NCBI RefSeq assembly: GCF_900174585.1
Contig: NZ_FWPT01000008.1
Location: forward strand, 186,001-250,000
Length of the DNA: 64,000 nt
Direction of reading: 5' to 3'
Source: Parendozoicomonas haliclonae
GTDB taxonomy: Bacteria; Pseudomonadota; Gammaproteobacteria; Pseudomonadales; Endozoicomonadaceae
The notes beneath the pieces were generated by a model, which was not told the origin of the DNA, did not search any database, and was given only the letters and a program-made list of their open reading frames with translations. Positions 1 through 7,660 of the stretch are shown here, one piece after another. A program made the position numbers and the translations under genes. The first letter of the stretch is position 1. Each line of letters begins with the position of its first letter.

Positions 1-63
1 TCGTAGGAACGAGCCTTTGAGTTTAAAAGACCCGCCTTTTACATTCACCAATCTGTTATGGAC

Positions 64-288
64 TTATTGTCTGGGCAAGCACTGACGAATAAGAAGCTCT
101 AACTGATTAAAGCGTTCGCGGCATTCCCGTTTGGACTCTATCACTTCAACCTTCAAGTCCTCTTGCTCTTTCAGAATAAGCGTCACAACACCATGGGTTG
201 CTTTGAGAATGTTATTGTTTTCATGAAAAGAGCCTTCAAGTGCATCCATTCTGCTTTCCAACTTGGCCACTCTAGCCTCTAAGGACAT
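64..288 (-). CDS. Small coiled-coil hypothetical protein (74 aa)
   Basis: A 74-residue, highly charged, helix-forming protein. Its N-terminal heptad pattern (MSLEARVAKLESRMDALEG) predicts a short coiled coil, somewhat like SlyX-type proteins, though no family is recognised with confidence. There is no signal peptide or membrane segment. The start is supported by GGAG seven bases upstream of the ATG. It is transcribed away from the flagellar operon and looks unrelated to it. The function is unknown. The good ribosome site and regular coiled-coil pattern argue for a real gene. Confidence 0.5.
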   Translation of the reverse strand: MSLEARVAKLESRMDALEGSFHENNNILKATHGVVTLILKEQEDLKVEVIESKRECRERFNQLELLIRQCLPRQ

Positions 289-400
289 TCAGGTACTCCA
301 TTGGTGAGATGAACCGACAAAATAGCAGAAGAAAAACGTGTACGGCACTTAACCTGCTAATACTCGCGCCCATGCTCGTCAATACTCCGCGTGAGAGACG

Positions 401-433
401 GTATGCATTACCACGGAGGACCGTGGGAACGAG
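401..433. repeat. REP-like palindrome, copy 1
   Basis: Imperfect inverted repeat reading TTACCACGGAGGACCGTGGG around a short centre and followed by AACGAG. It belongs to the same sequence family as the copies at 466, 29163 and 59841 (shared TCCCACG/CGTGGGA arms). It is probably a dispersed extragenic palindrome. Confidence 0.6.
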
Positions 434-465
434 TGGAAAAACAGGACGCGCCGCGTCCCAAATCT

Positions 466-492
466 CTGGTTCCCACGCTCTGCGTGGTAACC
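466..492. repeat. REP-like palindrome, copy 2
   Basis: CTGGTTCCCACGCTCTGCGT followed by GGTAACC forms an inverted repeat with one arm mismatch. It is near-identical in layout to the copy at 59841-59867 and lies about 35 bp from copy 1, so the two may act as a paired unit. Confidence 0.65.
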
Positions 493-667
493 CAACCCTC
501 TTCCATTTAAGCTATTTAAGAAACCCTTCTTTCCAGACGAATACCAATCCAGCTGCAATGGAACTGAAAATTCGGCCGGAAGTCTTTGCGGAAAAAAACT
601 TCCTCCTCCATCTCTTTTTCCTTTCCACATCAACCGGCAGCCAAGAGATTTCAGCGATCGCTGCAGC

Positions 668-683
668 TGGCATACCAATTGCT
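668..683 (+). promoter_or_regulatory. Sigma-54 (-24/-12) promoter upstream of fliD
   Basis: The sequence TGGCATACCAATTGCT matches the sigma-54 consensus TGGCAC-N5-TTGCW with one mismatch. The GG (669-670) and GC (681-682) dinucleotides have the obligatory 12-bp spacing. It lies about 85 bp upstream of the fliD start and points into the operon. Sigma-54 control of lateral flagellar genes is known in other gammaproteobacteria. Its use here is inference. Confidence 0.6.
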
Positions 684-767
684 ATTTCCTTTACGCAACT
701 GTGTAGCACTTGTGGCAGCGATCCGATCAGGGTTTGGCCATCAGGAACAGATTTCAGGGTTTAAAGT

Positions 768-2192
768 ATGTCGATCAGCATGCCCGGTATGGGAACAGGA
801 CTGGATATCCAGGGTATGGCCAAAAGCATGGCCCAGGCTGACCTGTCTGCCAAAAGCAACCAGATCACCCGTAAGGAAACCGATATTAAAGGTGAGACTG
901 CGGCTCTGGAGCAGCTGGAATCTGCATTGAAGGATTTTTATAAATCCCTCGATAGCCTTTCCGACCAGGAAACCTTCGGCACCCTGAAAAGCACCCTGTC
1001 CAAAGATGGTGAAGACTTCTTTGATTTATCGCTGGATGAAGATGCCAAAGCCAACAGCTACCAGATTGCGGTTCAGCAGCTGGCCAGTAAAGACAAATGG
1101 CAGATGATGAAAGCGGAATCCAGCAAAGAGTCTGTTTTCAATCCAGCAGAGGGTGAAGCGCAAACCCAGGATATCACCATTAAGGTAGGTACTGGCGAAG
1201 ACGCGAAAGCTCTGACCATCACTATGGAAAAGGGCGATTCCCTTGAAGATGTGATGAAGAAGATCAACGACCACGAGGAAAACCCGGGCGTTGATGCTTC
1301 CATTATTACGGGTTCCAATGGCGCCTCTCTGACCCTGACCAGTAAAGAAACGGGAACAGACAGCAAGATCACCATTGAAGGCCTGACGACTGAGCAACAA
1401 GCAGACGCCAAAAATATCAACAAGGCTACCAATGCCGAATTCACTGTTGATGGTCTGACCGTAGTCTCCCAAAGCAACAAGGTCGAAGATGCTATTCCCG
1501 GCCTGACCCTGACCCTGAAAAAAGTCACCGAAGAAAATGAGCCGGTCAGTGTCGATCTTTCCATCGATACCGACAAGATGGAAAAGTCTGTTGAGTCTTT
1601 CGTTGATAGCTACAACAAGCTTAAAGATGTAATTAACAGCCTGTCCAAGTCTGAAGCGGCGGCCGCAGGTGAAGACTATGTGCGTGCACCACTTGCCGGT
1701 GACTCGCTGATCTCCAACCTGAACAGCCAGCTGCGCAGCGCTATGTCTGAAGTGATTGAAGGCAGTTCCTTCAAGACGCTGGCCAGTATCGGTATTGTCA
1801 CCAAGCAGAACGGTGATCTGGAAGTTGATAACAAGCTTCTGGATAAAGCGCTGAAAGACAACCCGACCGAAGTCGTTGATCTGTTTATCGGTAAAGATGC
1901 CGCGCTGGACAAGATGAAGAACTCGCTGGAGATCTACATCGGCACTCAGGACAGCGAAGATGACGAGGAAGACGACAGCACCGATGAAGGCTACAAGCCA
2001 AAAATTGATGGCCTGATCAAGGAGCGTCTGGAAGGTCTGGAAGAAGACCAGAAGGATATCGAGACCGAGTGGGAAGTAATCAACAAGCGTGCGGATGACC
2101 TCTACCAGCGTTACTTCAATGAATTTAATGCCATGGACCTTGCTGTTCAGCAGATGAACTCATCCATGTCCACCCTGATGGGAATGCTCTAA
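768..2192 (+). CDS. fliD: Flagellar filament cap FliD (lateral-type, LafB)
   Basis: The filament cap (hook-associated protein 2) sits at the tip of the growing flagellum and guides flagellin folding. At 474 aa the length is typical. The N-terminus (SISMPGMGTGLDIQGMAKSM) is the standard FliD start, with the FliD_N domain over about residues 10-110 and the coiled-coil FliD_C domain from about 260 to the end. An acidic linker (about 390-410, DSEDDEEDD) is unusual. AGGG lies eight bases before the ATG. It is first in an operon whose order (fliD-S-T-K-L-sigma28-motA-motB) matches lateral flagellar lafB-U. No flagellin gene is adjacent. Confidence 0.9.
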   Translation: MSISMPGMGTGLDIQGMAKSMAQADLSAKSNQITRKETDIKGETAALEQLESALKDFYKSLDSLSDQETFGTLKSTLSKDGEDFFDLSLDEDAKANSYQIAVQQLASKDKWQMMKAESSKESVFNPAEGEAQTQDITIKVGTGEDAKALTITMEKGDSLEDVMKKINDHEENPGVDASIITGSNGASLTLTSKETGTDSKITIEGLTTEQQADAKNINKATNAEFTVDGLTVVSQSNKVEDAIPGLTLTLKKVTEENEPVSVDLSIDTDKMEKSVESFVDSYNKLKDVINSLSKSEAAAAGEDYVRAPLAGDSLISNLNSQLRSAMSEVIEGSSFKTLASIGIVTKQNGDLEVDNKLLDKALKDNPTEVVDLFIGKDAALDKMKNSLEIYIGTQDSEDDEEDDSTDEGYKPKIDGLIKERLEGLEEDQKDIETEWEVINKRADDLYQRYFNEFNAMDLAVQQMNSSMSTLMGML

Positions 2193-2220
2193 GCAGCGCC
2201 CCACCCTAATGAGTTAGACC

Positions 2221-2622
2221 ATGAGTTATCAGCGGGCCCTAAACGCTTATACCCAGAACCAGACGGAGAACCGTGTCTCCGTCGCCAGCCCTTACCGGCT
2301 GGTGCAGATGATGTTCGAGAAACTGCTCGACCATATGGCCATGGCCCACGGCGCTATGGAGCGCAAAGATGTGGCTGCCAAGGGCATCAATATCAGCAAA
2401 GCCATCGAGCTTCTGGGTGCCCTGCGCGGAGCACTGGATCTGGAAGTGGGCGGTGAAGTCGCCACCAATCTGGCCAACCTTTACCTGTTCTGCAGCGATT
2501 CCCTGATGCAGGCCAACCGTCATAACGACCCGCAGAAAATTATTGATGCGGCCGGCATTATCCGGGAGATCAAATCGGCCTGGGATCAGCTGGAACACGG
2601 AGCCGCCGATGTTGCCGTCTGA
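2221..2622 (+). CDS. fliS: Flagellin export chaperone FliS (LafC)
   Basis: Cytoplasmic chaperone that binds the flagellin C-terminus and delivers it to the flagellar export gate. At 133 aa it is all-helical with the family's N-terminal pattern (ALNAYTQNQTENRVSVASPYRLVQMMFEKLLDHM). It starts 28 bp after fliD, and its 3' end overlaps the proposed fliT start by 14 bp, implying translational coupling. Confidence 0.9.
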   Translation: MSYQRALNAYTQNQTENRVSVASPYRLVQMMFEKLLDHMAMAHGAMERKDVAAKGINISKAIELLGALRGALDLEVGGEVATNLANLYLFCSDSLMQANRHNDPQKIIDAAGIIREIKSAWDQLEHGAADVAV

Positions 2623-2938
2623 TGCCTGCAAGAATGATCCTATGATCTCCGCTCATCTGCTGGCACTGGAAGAGTCCCTGCGCGAAGCCTTTCGCAACAA
2701 GGATATCAACCGGGTCATAGCACTGGATGAAGCCGTTCAGGAAGAGCTGAAAGCGGTACAGCGGGAACAGATCGCACTGCCCAAAGATCAGGTTGAGCGC
2801 CTGAAAGCGCTTTATGAACTGATTCGTGATGATTGCTCCCGCCGCCGCAATGAATTGAGCGAGAAGCTGAAAGGCATGCGTAAGCAACGCAATGCCATGG
2901 ACGCCTATCACCACTGCCAGACCGCCGGGCTGCAATAA
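2609..2938 (+). CDS. fliT: FliT-like flagellar export chaperone (LafD)
   Basis: A short helical protein (110 aa) in the position of lafD/fliT. FliT proteins chaperone the cap protein FliD and can modulate flagellar transcription. Sequence similarity in this family is weak, so the call leans on length, predicted helices (residues about 15-95) and gene order. The ATG at 2609 was chosen over 2642 because GGAG sits six bases upstream. An upstream extension to 2543 would lie wholly inside fliS and is rejected. Confidence 0.7.
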   Translation: MLPSDACKNDPMISAHLLALEESLREAFRNKDINRVIALDEAVQEELKAVQREQIALPKDQVERLKALYELIRDDCSRRRNELSEKLKGMRKQRNAMDAYHHCQTAGLQ

Positions 2939-2957
2939 TGACGGTAAGTAAACGACT

Positions 2958-4268
2958 ATGACAGGTATTGCAGTACAGACATCAACAGCCCCAGCGGTAA
3001 GCCAACCCTCGAAGGGTACCGATATCAGCCCGGCTCAGCAGCCTGTTGAGGGCGAAACGGCACAGCCTTCGTTTCAGGACTCGATGGATCAGGCCGTTGA
3101 TCAGAACCTTGGTCATGAAGGTGTAGATCAGACTGCTAGCGTAAACGCAGAACAACCCCAGACACTGGACGAGCTTCCTGCGGAAGAGGCTTTACCTGAG
3201 TTAACCGGCGAAGAGCTGGTACAAGATCCAGAGGCATTGTTGCCACTGCTGGAACAGCAGGCTCTCTGGAAACCAGCCGGTAACAACGGAACAAGCTCTG
3301 AGCAAGGTGGGCAACTGCACAAGCCTGCGGCTCTGGTTCTAAATCAGGCTCCGACTCTGCAGCAGCGCAATGATGCAGGTTCTGCAACAGTTCAAACCGC
3401 AGGGGTTAGCGAAGCTCTGGTGCAATATCCACAAGCTGTGAACCTTGCTGAACAGCTGTCTGCCAATCCCCTGCATCCTGCCGAAAACAAAAACCTTCTG
3501 GTTCAATCTCTGCAGCATTCTGCTCAAGAGATGGTTGCTCAGGGCAGTGAGTCTGGCGAGCTGCCACAGATACTTCCTCAAGCGACCGGCGAGCAACTGG
3601 CTGAGAGTGATTTCTCCGATGCCTTTCTGCTCCAGCGTTTGATGTCGGGTACCGAAGCTCGCGCCATGAATCCATCACAGATGATGGATGCTTCTGTGAT
3701 TCAGACCGCTGCTGTTTCCACTCAATCCTCTAGTGCTCCCGCGTTAGCGACACGGGCGGACGGCACAGCCAACACTCAGGCTTTGGCTTCGCCACAGGAA
3801 ACACCTCTCGGCATGTTGCACGATCCTGACTGGGCTGATGATCTGGGCCAGCGGGTGTATCGCATGGCCACGGATGAGAACGGTCTTCGGGAAGCCAAGC
3901 TGCGCCTTGATCCGCCATCACTGGGTACACTGGATATCCAGCTGCGTATTGATGACAACAAGCTGAGTGTGCAATTCCATTCTGCCTCACCACAGGTGCG
4001 GGAGATGATCATGCAGCATGTTGAACGACTGCGTGACAGCATGAACGGCACGGATATGACTCTGGTGGATGTGGATGTCTCTTCCGGGAACTCGTCTGGT
4101 AATGAGGCTGGTCACGAACAACACAACAACGATGGTGTTATTCCGGGAAGCCACTCTTCTCTGCTTGCCGACGACACTGCAACCGATAGTGATTTCCTTC
4201 TGCAGGAAGAGAGCCTGACACCGGCTCCTGTTTTTGCAGGAAGAACCCTGATCAGTACGTATGCCTGA
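2958..4268 (+). CDS. fliK: Flagellar hook-length control protein FliK (LafE)
   Basis: FliK is secreted during hook assembly, measures hook length and switches export specificity to filament proteins. The 436-aa protein has a low-complexity, Gln/Ala/Ser-rich N-terminal ruler region (1-280). The conserved Flg_hook C-terminal domain spans about 300-390 and contains the family core LREAKLRLDPPSLGTLDIQL. An acidic tail follows. It begins 19 bp after fliT. Confidence 0.85.
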   Translation: MTGIAVQTSTAPAVSQPSKGTDISPAQQPVEGETAQPSFQDSMDQAVDQNLGHEGVDQTASVNAEQPQTLDELPAEEALPELTGEELVQDPEALLPLLEQQALWKPAGNNGTSSEQGGQLHKPAALVLNQAPTLQQRNDAGSATVQTAGVSEALVQYPQAVNLAEQLSANPLHPAENKNLLVQSLQHSAQEMVAQGSESGELPQILPQATGEQLAESDFSDAFLLQRLMSGTEARAMNPSQMMDASVIQTAAVSTQSSSAPALATRADGTANTQALASPQETPLGMLHDPDWADDLGQRVYRMATDENGLREAKLRLDPPSLGTLDIQLRIDDNKLSVQFHSASPQVREMIMQHVERLRDSMNGTDMTLVDVDVSSGNSSGNEAGHEQHNNDGVIPGSHSSLLADDTATDSDFLLQEESLTPAPVFAGRTLISTYA

Positions 4269-4282
4269 TGCGCGTCAGGCAT
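4261..4282. other. Small hairpin at the fliK/fliL junction
   Basis: ATGCCTGA and TCAGGCAT form an 8-bp stem with a 6-nt loop that includes the fliK stop codon. There is no T-tract, so it is more likely an mRNA-processing or stability hairpin than a terminator. Confidence 0.4.
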
Positions 4283-4301
4283 TAACAGGGATAGATAGTC
4301 C

Positions 4302-4739
4302 ATGAGTGAAAAAGCACAAAAATCATCCGGTGGTTTCGTCAAATCTCTTATTGTCGTTCTCGCCATCGCCTCTGCTGTCGGTGCCTGGTACTGGCATCGC
4401 CGTGAAGCGCCACCAACACTGGAGGAGCCAGTGTTTCACACGGTTGCCTCGGTGATTGTGAATCTGGAAGACCGTAACCCACGCCACTACCTCAAGGTTA
4501 CTCCGGTGATTGTTTACCGGGACGAAAGCTTCGAGAAGAAGGTTGATCTCTACCTCCCGGAGATTCGCAATTACCTGATCAACAAACTGCGGGAAGAGAC
4601 GGTTGTCAGCCTGAGTGATGCTGACAGCTACGAACGCGTACGCAAGGACCTGCTGGCCGGGGTGAAAGCCCTGATGCTGGCCAATACCGAAGTTGATTCT
4701 GTCGAGAACCTGATTTTCACAGAGTTTGTCGTGCAGTAA
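4302..4739 (+). CDS. fliL: Flagellar basal-body protein FliL (LafF)
   Basis: Inner-membrane protein that surrounds the stator near the flagellar motor and supports torque. It has 145 aa, with one transmembrane helix near the N-terminus (about 13-28, SLIVVLAIASAVGAWYW) and a periplasmic FliL domain (VNLEDRNPRHYLKVTPVIVY onward). The short N-terminal tail and single TM are normal for the family. It lies between fliK and the sigma28 gene, as in Laf operons. Confidence 0.85.
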   Translation: MSEKAQKSSGGFVKSLIVVLAIASAVGAWYWHRREAPPTLEEPVFHTVASVIVNLEDRNPRHYLKVTPVIVYRDESFEKKVDLYLPEIRNYLINKLREETVVSLSDADSYERVRKDLLAGVKALMLANTEVDSVENLIFTEFVVQ

Positions 4740-4754
4740 CTCCAAGGAAGAGTC

Positions 4755-5507
4755 ATGGTAAAGAATGCAGCCATTGACGCGTACCTGATGGGCACGGCCC
4801 CGGTACTGAATAACTGCACACCGGTTATGCAACTGGTGAACGAGCAGGCGCCCATGGTGAGACGAATCGCCCTGCATATGGCGGATCGTATGGACCATCG
4901 GCTGATCGATGTGGATGACCTGATCCAGATAGGCTTTATCGGCCTGCTGGAAGCGGCCAACCGCTACGATGCCACTACCGGTGTGCCCTTTGAAGCCTTT
5001 GCCCTGACCCGGGTTCGCGGAGCCATGATGGACGAGCTTCGCAAACATGACTGGTGCCCCCGCTCCCTGCGCCAGCAGGGCAAGAGTATTCGTCAGGCTC
5101 GTATGACGCTGGAACAACAGCATGGACGACAGGTGACCAGCAGGGAAGTCGCAGATTTTCTCGATATGCCTGCTAATACCGTCAACCATGCCGAGGCACG
5201 TATTGAGGCGGCCAACCGTCTGAGTCTGGAAACCCTGTGTGAAGACCGGGGCGACAGCTGGGATGAGATTGGTACCGATCACGAAGCGCCCGTCGCGCCT
5301 TTGCTCAAAGCCGCCAGCAGCAAAGAGCTGGCTCTTGCCATTCAGGCTCTGCCGGAGCGTGAGCAGATCATCCTGCATCTCTATTACGACAAGGAGATGA
5401 ACCTCAAAGAGATTGCCCGTGCGCTTGATCTTACCGAGGCCCGGATCTGCCAGCTCAGAAAAAAAGCCCTGACCGCCCTGAATACCAGCCTTAAAGCCAA
5501 CTTTTAA
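4755..5507 (+). CDS. fliA: RNA polymerase sigma-28 factor for flagellar genes (FliA/LafS)
   Basis: Sigma factor that directs transcription of late flagellar genes (flagellin, motor). At 250 aa, region 2 is at about 30-100 (DDLIQIGFIGLLEAANRYDA and RVRGAMMDELRKHDW), region 3 at 110-170, and region 4 with its helix-turn-helix at 195-245 (LKEIARALDLTEARICQLRK). It lies 15 bp after fliL and before the motor genes, exactly the position of lafS in lateral systems. Confidence 0.9.
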   Translation: MVKNAAIDAYLMGTAPVLNNCTPVMQLVNEQAPMVRRIALHMADRMDHRLIDVDDLIQIGFIGLLEAANRYDATTGVPFEAFALTRVRGAMMDELRKHDWCPRSLRQQGKSIRQARMTLEQQHGRQVTSREVADFLDMPANTVNHAEARIEAANRLSLETLCEDRGDSWDEIGTDHEAPVAPLLKAASSKELALAIQALPEREQIILHLYYDKEMNLKEIARALDLTEARICQLRKKALTALNTSLKANF

Positions 5508-5516
5508 CGATGCACT

Positions 5517-5562
5517 AGGGGAAATACCGCAACAAACTATGAATATGCCGGTATTTCCTTGG
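5517..5562 (+). terminator. Possible weak terminator or processing hairpin after fliA
   Basis: GGAAATACCG pairs with CGGTATTTCC across a loop of about 18 nt. The T-tract is poor (CCTTGG), so termination would be partial. The 176-bp gap (5508-5683) between the sigma gene and motA may also hold a promoter for the motor genes, but none matching the sigma28 consensus was found. Confidence 0.35.
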
Positions 5563-5683
5563 TACAAACAATACACGACTATGTTTAGAGAGCGTCGTAA
5601 CAGATACGTCCCATCGCGGAGCCTTAATACTCCGTGCTCTTTCCAGTCATATACGAACATGTCAGCAAGGGAATGATCTGTCC

Positions 5684-6559
5684 ATGCTCAAATTTTTCGG
5701 ACTTTTAATACTGGCAGCCAGCATTTTTGGCGGTTTTGTTGCCAGTGATGGACAGCTGCTTTCGTTATGGCAGCCCGGCCAGATTTTCATCATTATCGGT
5801 GGTGGAATCGGAGCCTTTGTTATTGCCAACCCCTGGGCGGTGATTGTTCGCACCGGCCGCTATCTTTCCCGTGCTATTACCGGCAAGAACAGCTACCCGA
5901 CCGAGTTCTATCAAAAGCTGCTGACGCTGCTGTTTGAACTGTTTGAAGTGCGCCGTCGTGTAGGCTCTGCTGCTCTCGAAGAGCATATCGATCACCCTGA
6001 CCAGAGTGTTCTCTTTATCGAGTCCGGCATTCTTGAATACGAACGCCTGACCAGCTTTATCTGCGATAACCTGCGTCTTGTCACACTTGGTAAGGTTCTG
6101 CCCCACGAACTGGAAGGCCTGCTCGAACAGGAACTGGCGACCATGAACGAGGATTACCTGCGCCCGGCGGATGCCATGCAGGCGGTGGCCGACAGCCTTC
6201 CCGGCTTCGGTATTATTGCTGCGGTGATGGGCATTATCCTGACCATGCAGTCTATGGATGGTCCGGCTTACCTGCTGGGTATGAAGGTCGCTGGTGCTTT
6301 GGTCGGCAGCTTCCTGGGTATTCTGCTTTGCTACGGTCTGCTGAACCCGCTGGCCAAATCCATTACCCATGCCATCCGCGAAGAGACGCAACTGTTTGAG
6401 TGTGTGCGTGCGGCACTGACAGCTCTGGTTTATGGCCGCCCTTCTGCCATCGCAGTGGATGCCGGTCGTCGTATGCTGTTTACGGAAGTCCGTCCAAGCT
6501 TTGATCAGCTGGAAAGCTGGCTGCTGGAAAGTCATCCGACCACGGAGAGCCGTGAATGA
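5684..6559 (+). CDS. motA: Flagellar motor stator protein MotA (LafT)
   Basis: Proton-channel stator subunit in the inner membrane that pushes on the rotor. The 291-aa protein has four predicted TM helices (about 1-22, 30-50, 168-190, 202-225) and a large cytoplasmic loop with the charged segment that contacts FliG. The motif PGFGIIAAVMGIILTM corresponds to the conserved third helix. Its stop overlaps the motB start by 4 bp (ATGA), typical of motAB pairs. Confidence 0.9.
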   Translation: MLKFFGLLILAASIFGGFVASDGQLLSLWQPGQIFIIIGGGIGAFVIANPWAVIVRTGRYLSRAITGKNSYPTEFYQKLLTLLFELFEVRRRVGSAALEEHIDHPDQSVLFIESGILEYERLTSFICDNLRLVTLGKVLPHELEGLLEQELATMNEDYLRPADAMQAVADSLPGFGIIAAVMGIILTMQSMDGPAYLLGMKVAGALVGSFLGILLCYGLLNPLAKSITHAIREETQLFECVRAALTALVYGRPSAIAVDAGRRMLFTEVRPSFDQLESWLLESHPTTESRE

Positions 6560-7413
6560 GCAAGGATGAGCCCGTCGTTATTCGCCGGACTTCACCACAG
6601 CGGCCCGAAAAAAAGAAAAGCCATTGGAAGTCCATACTGGCTGACTTTGTGATGCTGGTGTTATCCCTGTTTGTTGTACTGTGGGTCTCTTTCTTCTCGA
6701 CTCCGGCGCAAAAGGCAGGTGTGGCGGGCTACTTCAAAACTCCTGAAGATGAAGCCGGTGTGAATGCTGCCGTTGCTCTTGTCGAGGAAAAGGAAGACCA
6801 GAAGCGACAGGCTGAACAGCAGAAACTGCAGGCCCATACCGAAACAGTCACCAGCAGTACCGTGACAACGGATCGTGTTGACGAAACGCCTAAAGAGATT
6901 GTTCAGGTTGAGCCTTCAGCCATCGAACCCGAGCAGCCTTCTGCAGCTAAACGCCTGAAAGATGTGTTCCGTAAGCAGATTGATGAAGAACTGGCCAAAT
7001 TCCCTGAACGGTACAAGAACGCTGTCGTGCTCTCCGAGATGGATTCCATGCTGCGTATTGAGGTGTTGGAAGTGGAAGGCTATCCAATGTTCCAGCGAGG
7101 CAGTGAGAAGCTCTCCGGCGTTTATCGGCAGATTCTGGAATCCATGGTTCCACGCCTGATTGCGACCGACGGTCAGTTGATTATTCTCGGCCATACCGAC
7201 AGCACGCAGTTTGCCAAAGGAGCCGGCAAGGATAACTGGGATCTCTCATCCGCCCGAGCCAAGGAAGCCCGACGCTTCCTGGTACAGCATGGCTTCCCGG
7301 ACCAGAAGATTATTCAGGTCAGCGGTATGGCGGATCGTCGTTTGTTTGATCCGAAAGACCCGACCAGCGCAGCCAACCGCCGTGTTGAGATTATGGTTTC
7401 ACTCACGGAGTAA
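6556..7413 (+). CDS. motB: Flagellar motor stator protein MotB (LafU)
   Basis: Peptidoglycan-anchored stator subunit. At 285 aa it has a basic N-terminus and one TM helix (about 27-48) with the ion-binding aspartate at residue 30 (LADFVML). A plug/linker rich in Glu and Gln follows (80-140). The C-terminal OmpA-like peptidoglycan-binding domain covers about 170-283, with LIILGHTDS and the NRRVEIMV end motif. It is last in the flagellar operon and convergent with ilvM four bases away. Confidence 0.9.
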   Translation: MSKDEPVVIRRTSPQRPEKKKSHWKSILADFVMLVLSLFVVLWVSFFSTPAQKAGVAGYFKTPEDEAGVNAAVALVEEKEDQKRQAEQQKLQAHTETVTSSTVTTDRVDETPKEIVQVEPSAIEPEQPSAAKRLKDVFRKQIDEELAKFPERYKNAVVLSEMDSMLRIEVLEVEGYPMFQRGSEKLSGVYRQILESMVPRLIATDGQLIILGHTDSTQFAKGAGKDNWDLSSARAKEARRFLVQHGFPDQKIIQVSGMADRRLFDPKDPTSAANRRVEIMVSLTE

Positions 7414-7417
7414 ACCG

Positions 7418-7660
7418 TTAACTCCGTTGCTCGACCTGCACAACATCCACCAGTTTGATCAGCTGGGCCACCAGCTGATCAACCGGTGTTTTGCAGGCAT
7501 ACCCAGCCCTCTCCAGCGTTAACTCCACCTGCACATCAGCACTGCCAGTATTGGTCGGCATATTCAGTCCGCACACATGAAAGCCTCGGTGCCGAACCAC
7601 GCGCAGAATACGCTCGATAACTGCCTGACGGTTAATCGCCATCACGTCCAGTTTTATCAT
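7418..7660 (-). CDS. ilvM: Acetolactate synthase isozyme II small subunit IlvM
   Basis: Regulatory ACT-domain subunit of acetohydroxyacid synthase II (isoleucine/valine synthesis). At 80 aa (E. coli 87) it is a single ACT fold with the pattern RQAVIERILRVVRHRGFHV. Its ATG overlaps the ilvG TGA by one base (TGATG), so the two are translationally coupled. ilvE, ilvD and ilvA do not follow; the next gene is the convergent motB. The pair has therefore been separated from the usual ilvGMEDA operon. Confidence 0.85.
   Translation of the reverse strand: MIKLDVMAINRQAVIERILRVVRHRGFHVCGLNMPTNTGSADVQVELTLERAGYACKTPVDQLVAQLIKLVDVVQVEQRS

Larger units (their letters stand above)
289..767. other. Intergenic region with two REP-like palindromes and a sigma-54 promoter
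   Basis: No convincing gene lies here. The stretch holds two palindromic repeats (about 401-433 and 466-492) and, nearer fliD, a sigma-54-type promoter. The reading frames that cross it are not protein-like and run through the repeats. Confidence 0.6.

Noticed and set aside
309-764. 151-codon frame upstream of fliD
   Set aside because: It crosses two REP-like palindromes and the sigma-54 promoter and has no protein-like pattern.
4323-5660. 445-codon open frame antisense to fliL and fliA
   Set aside because: The translated sequence is low-complexity and His/Gln-rich without any family; the plus-strand flagellar genes explain the region.
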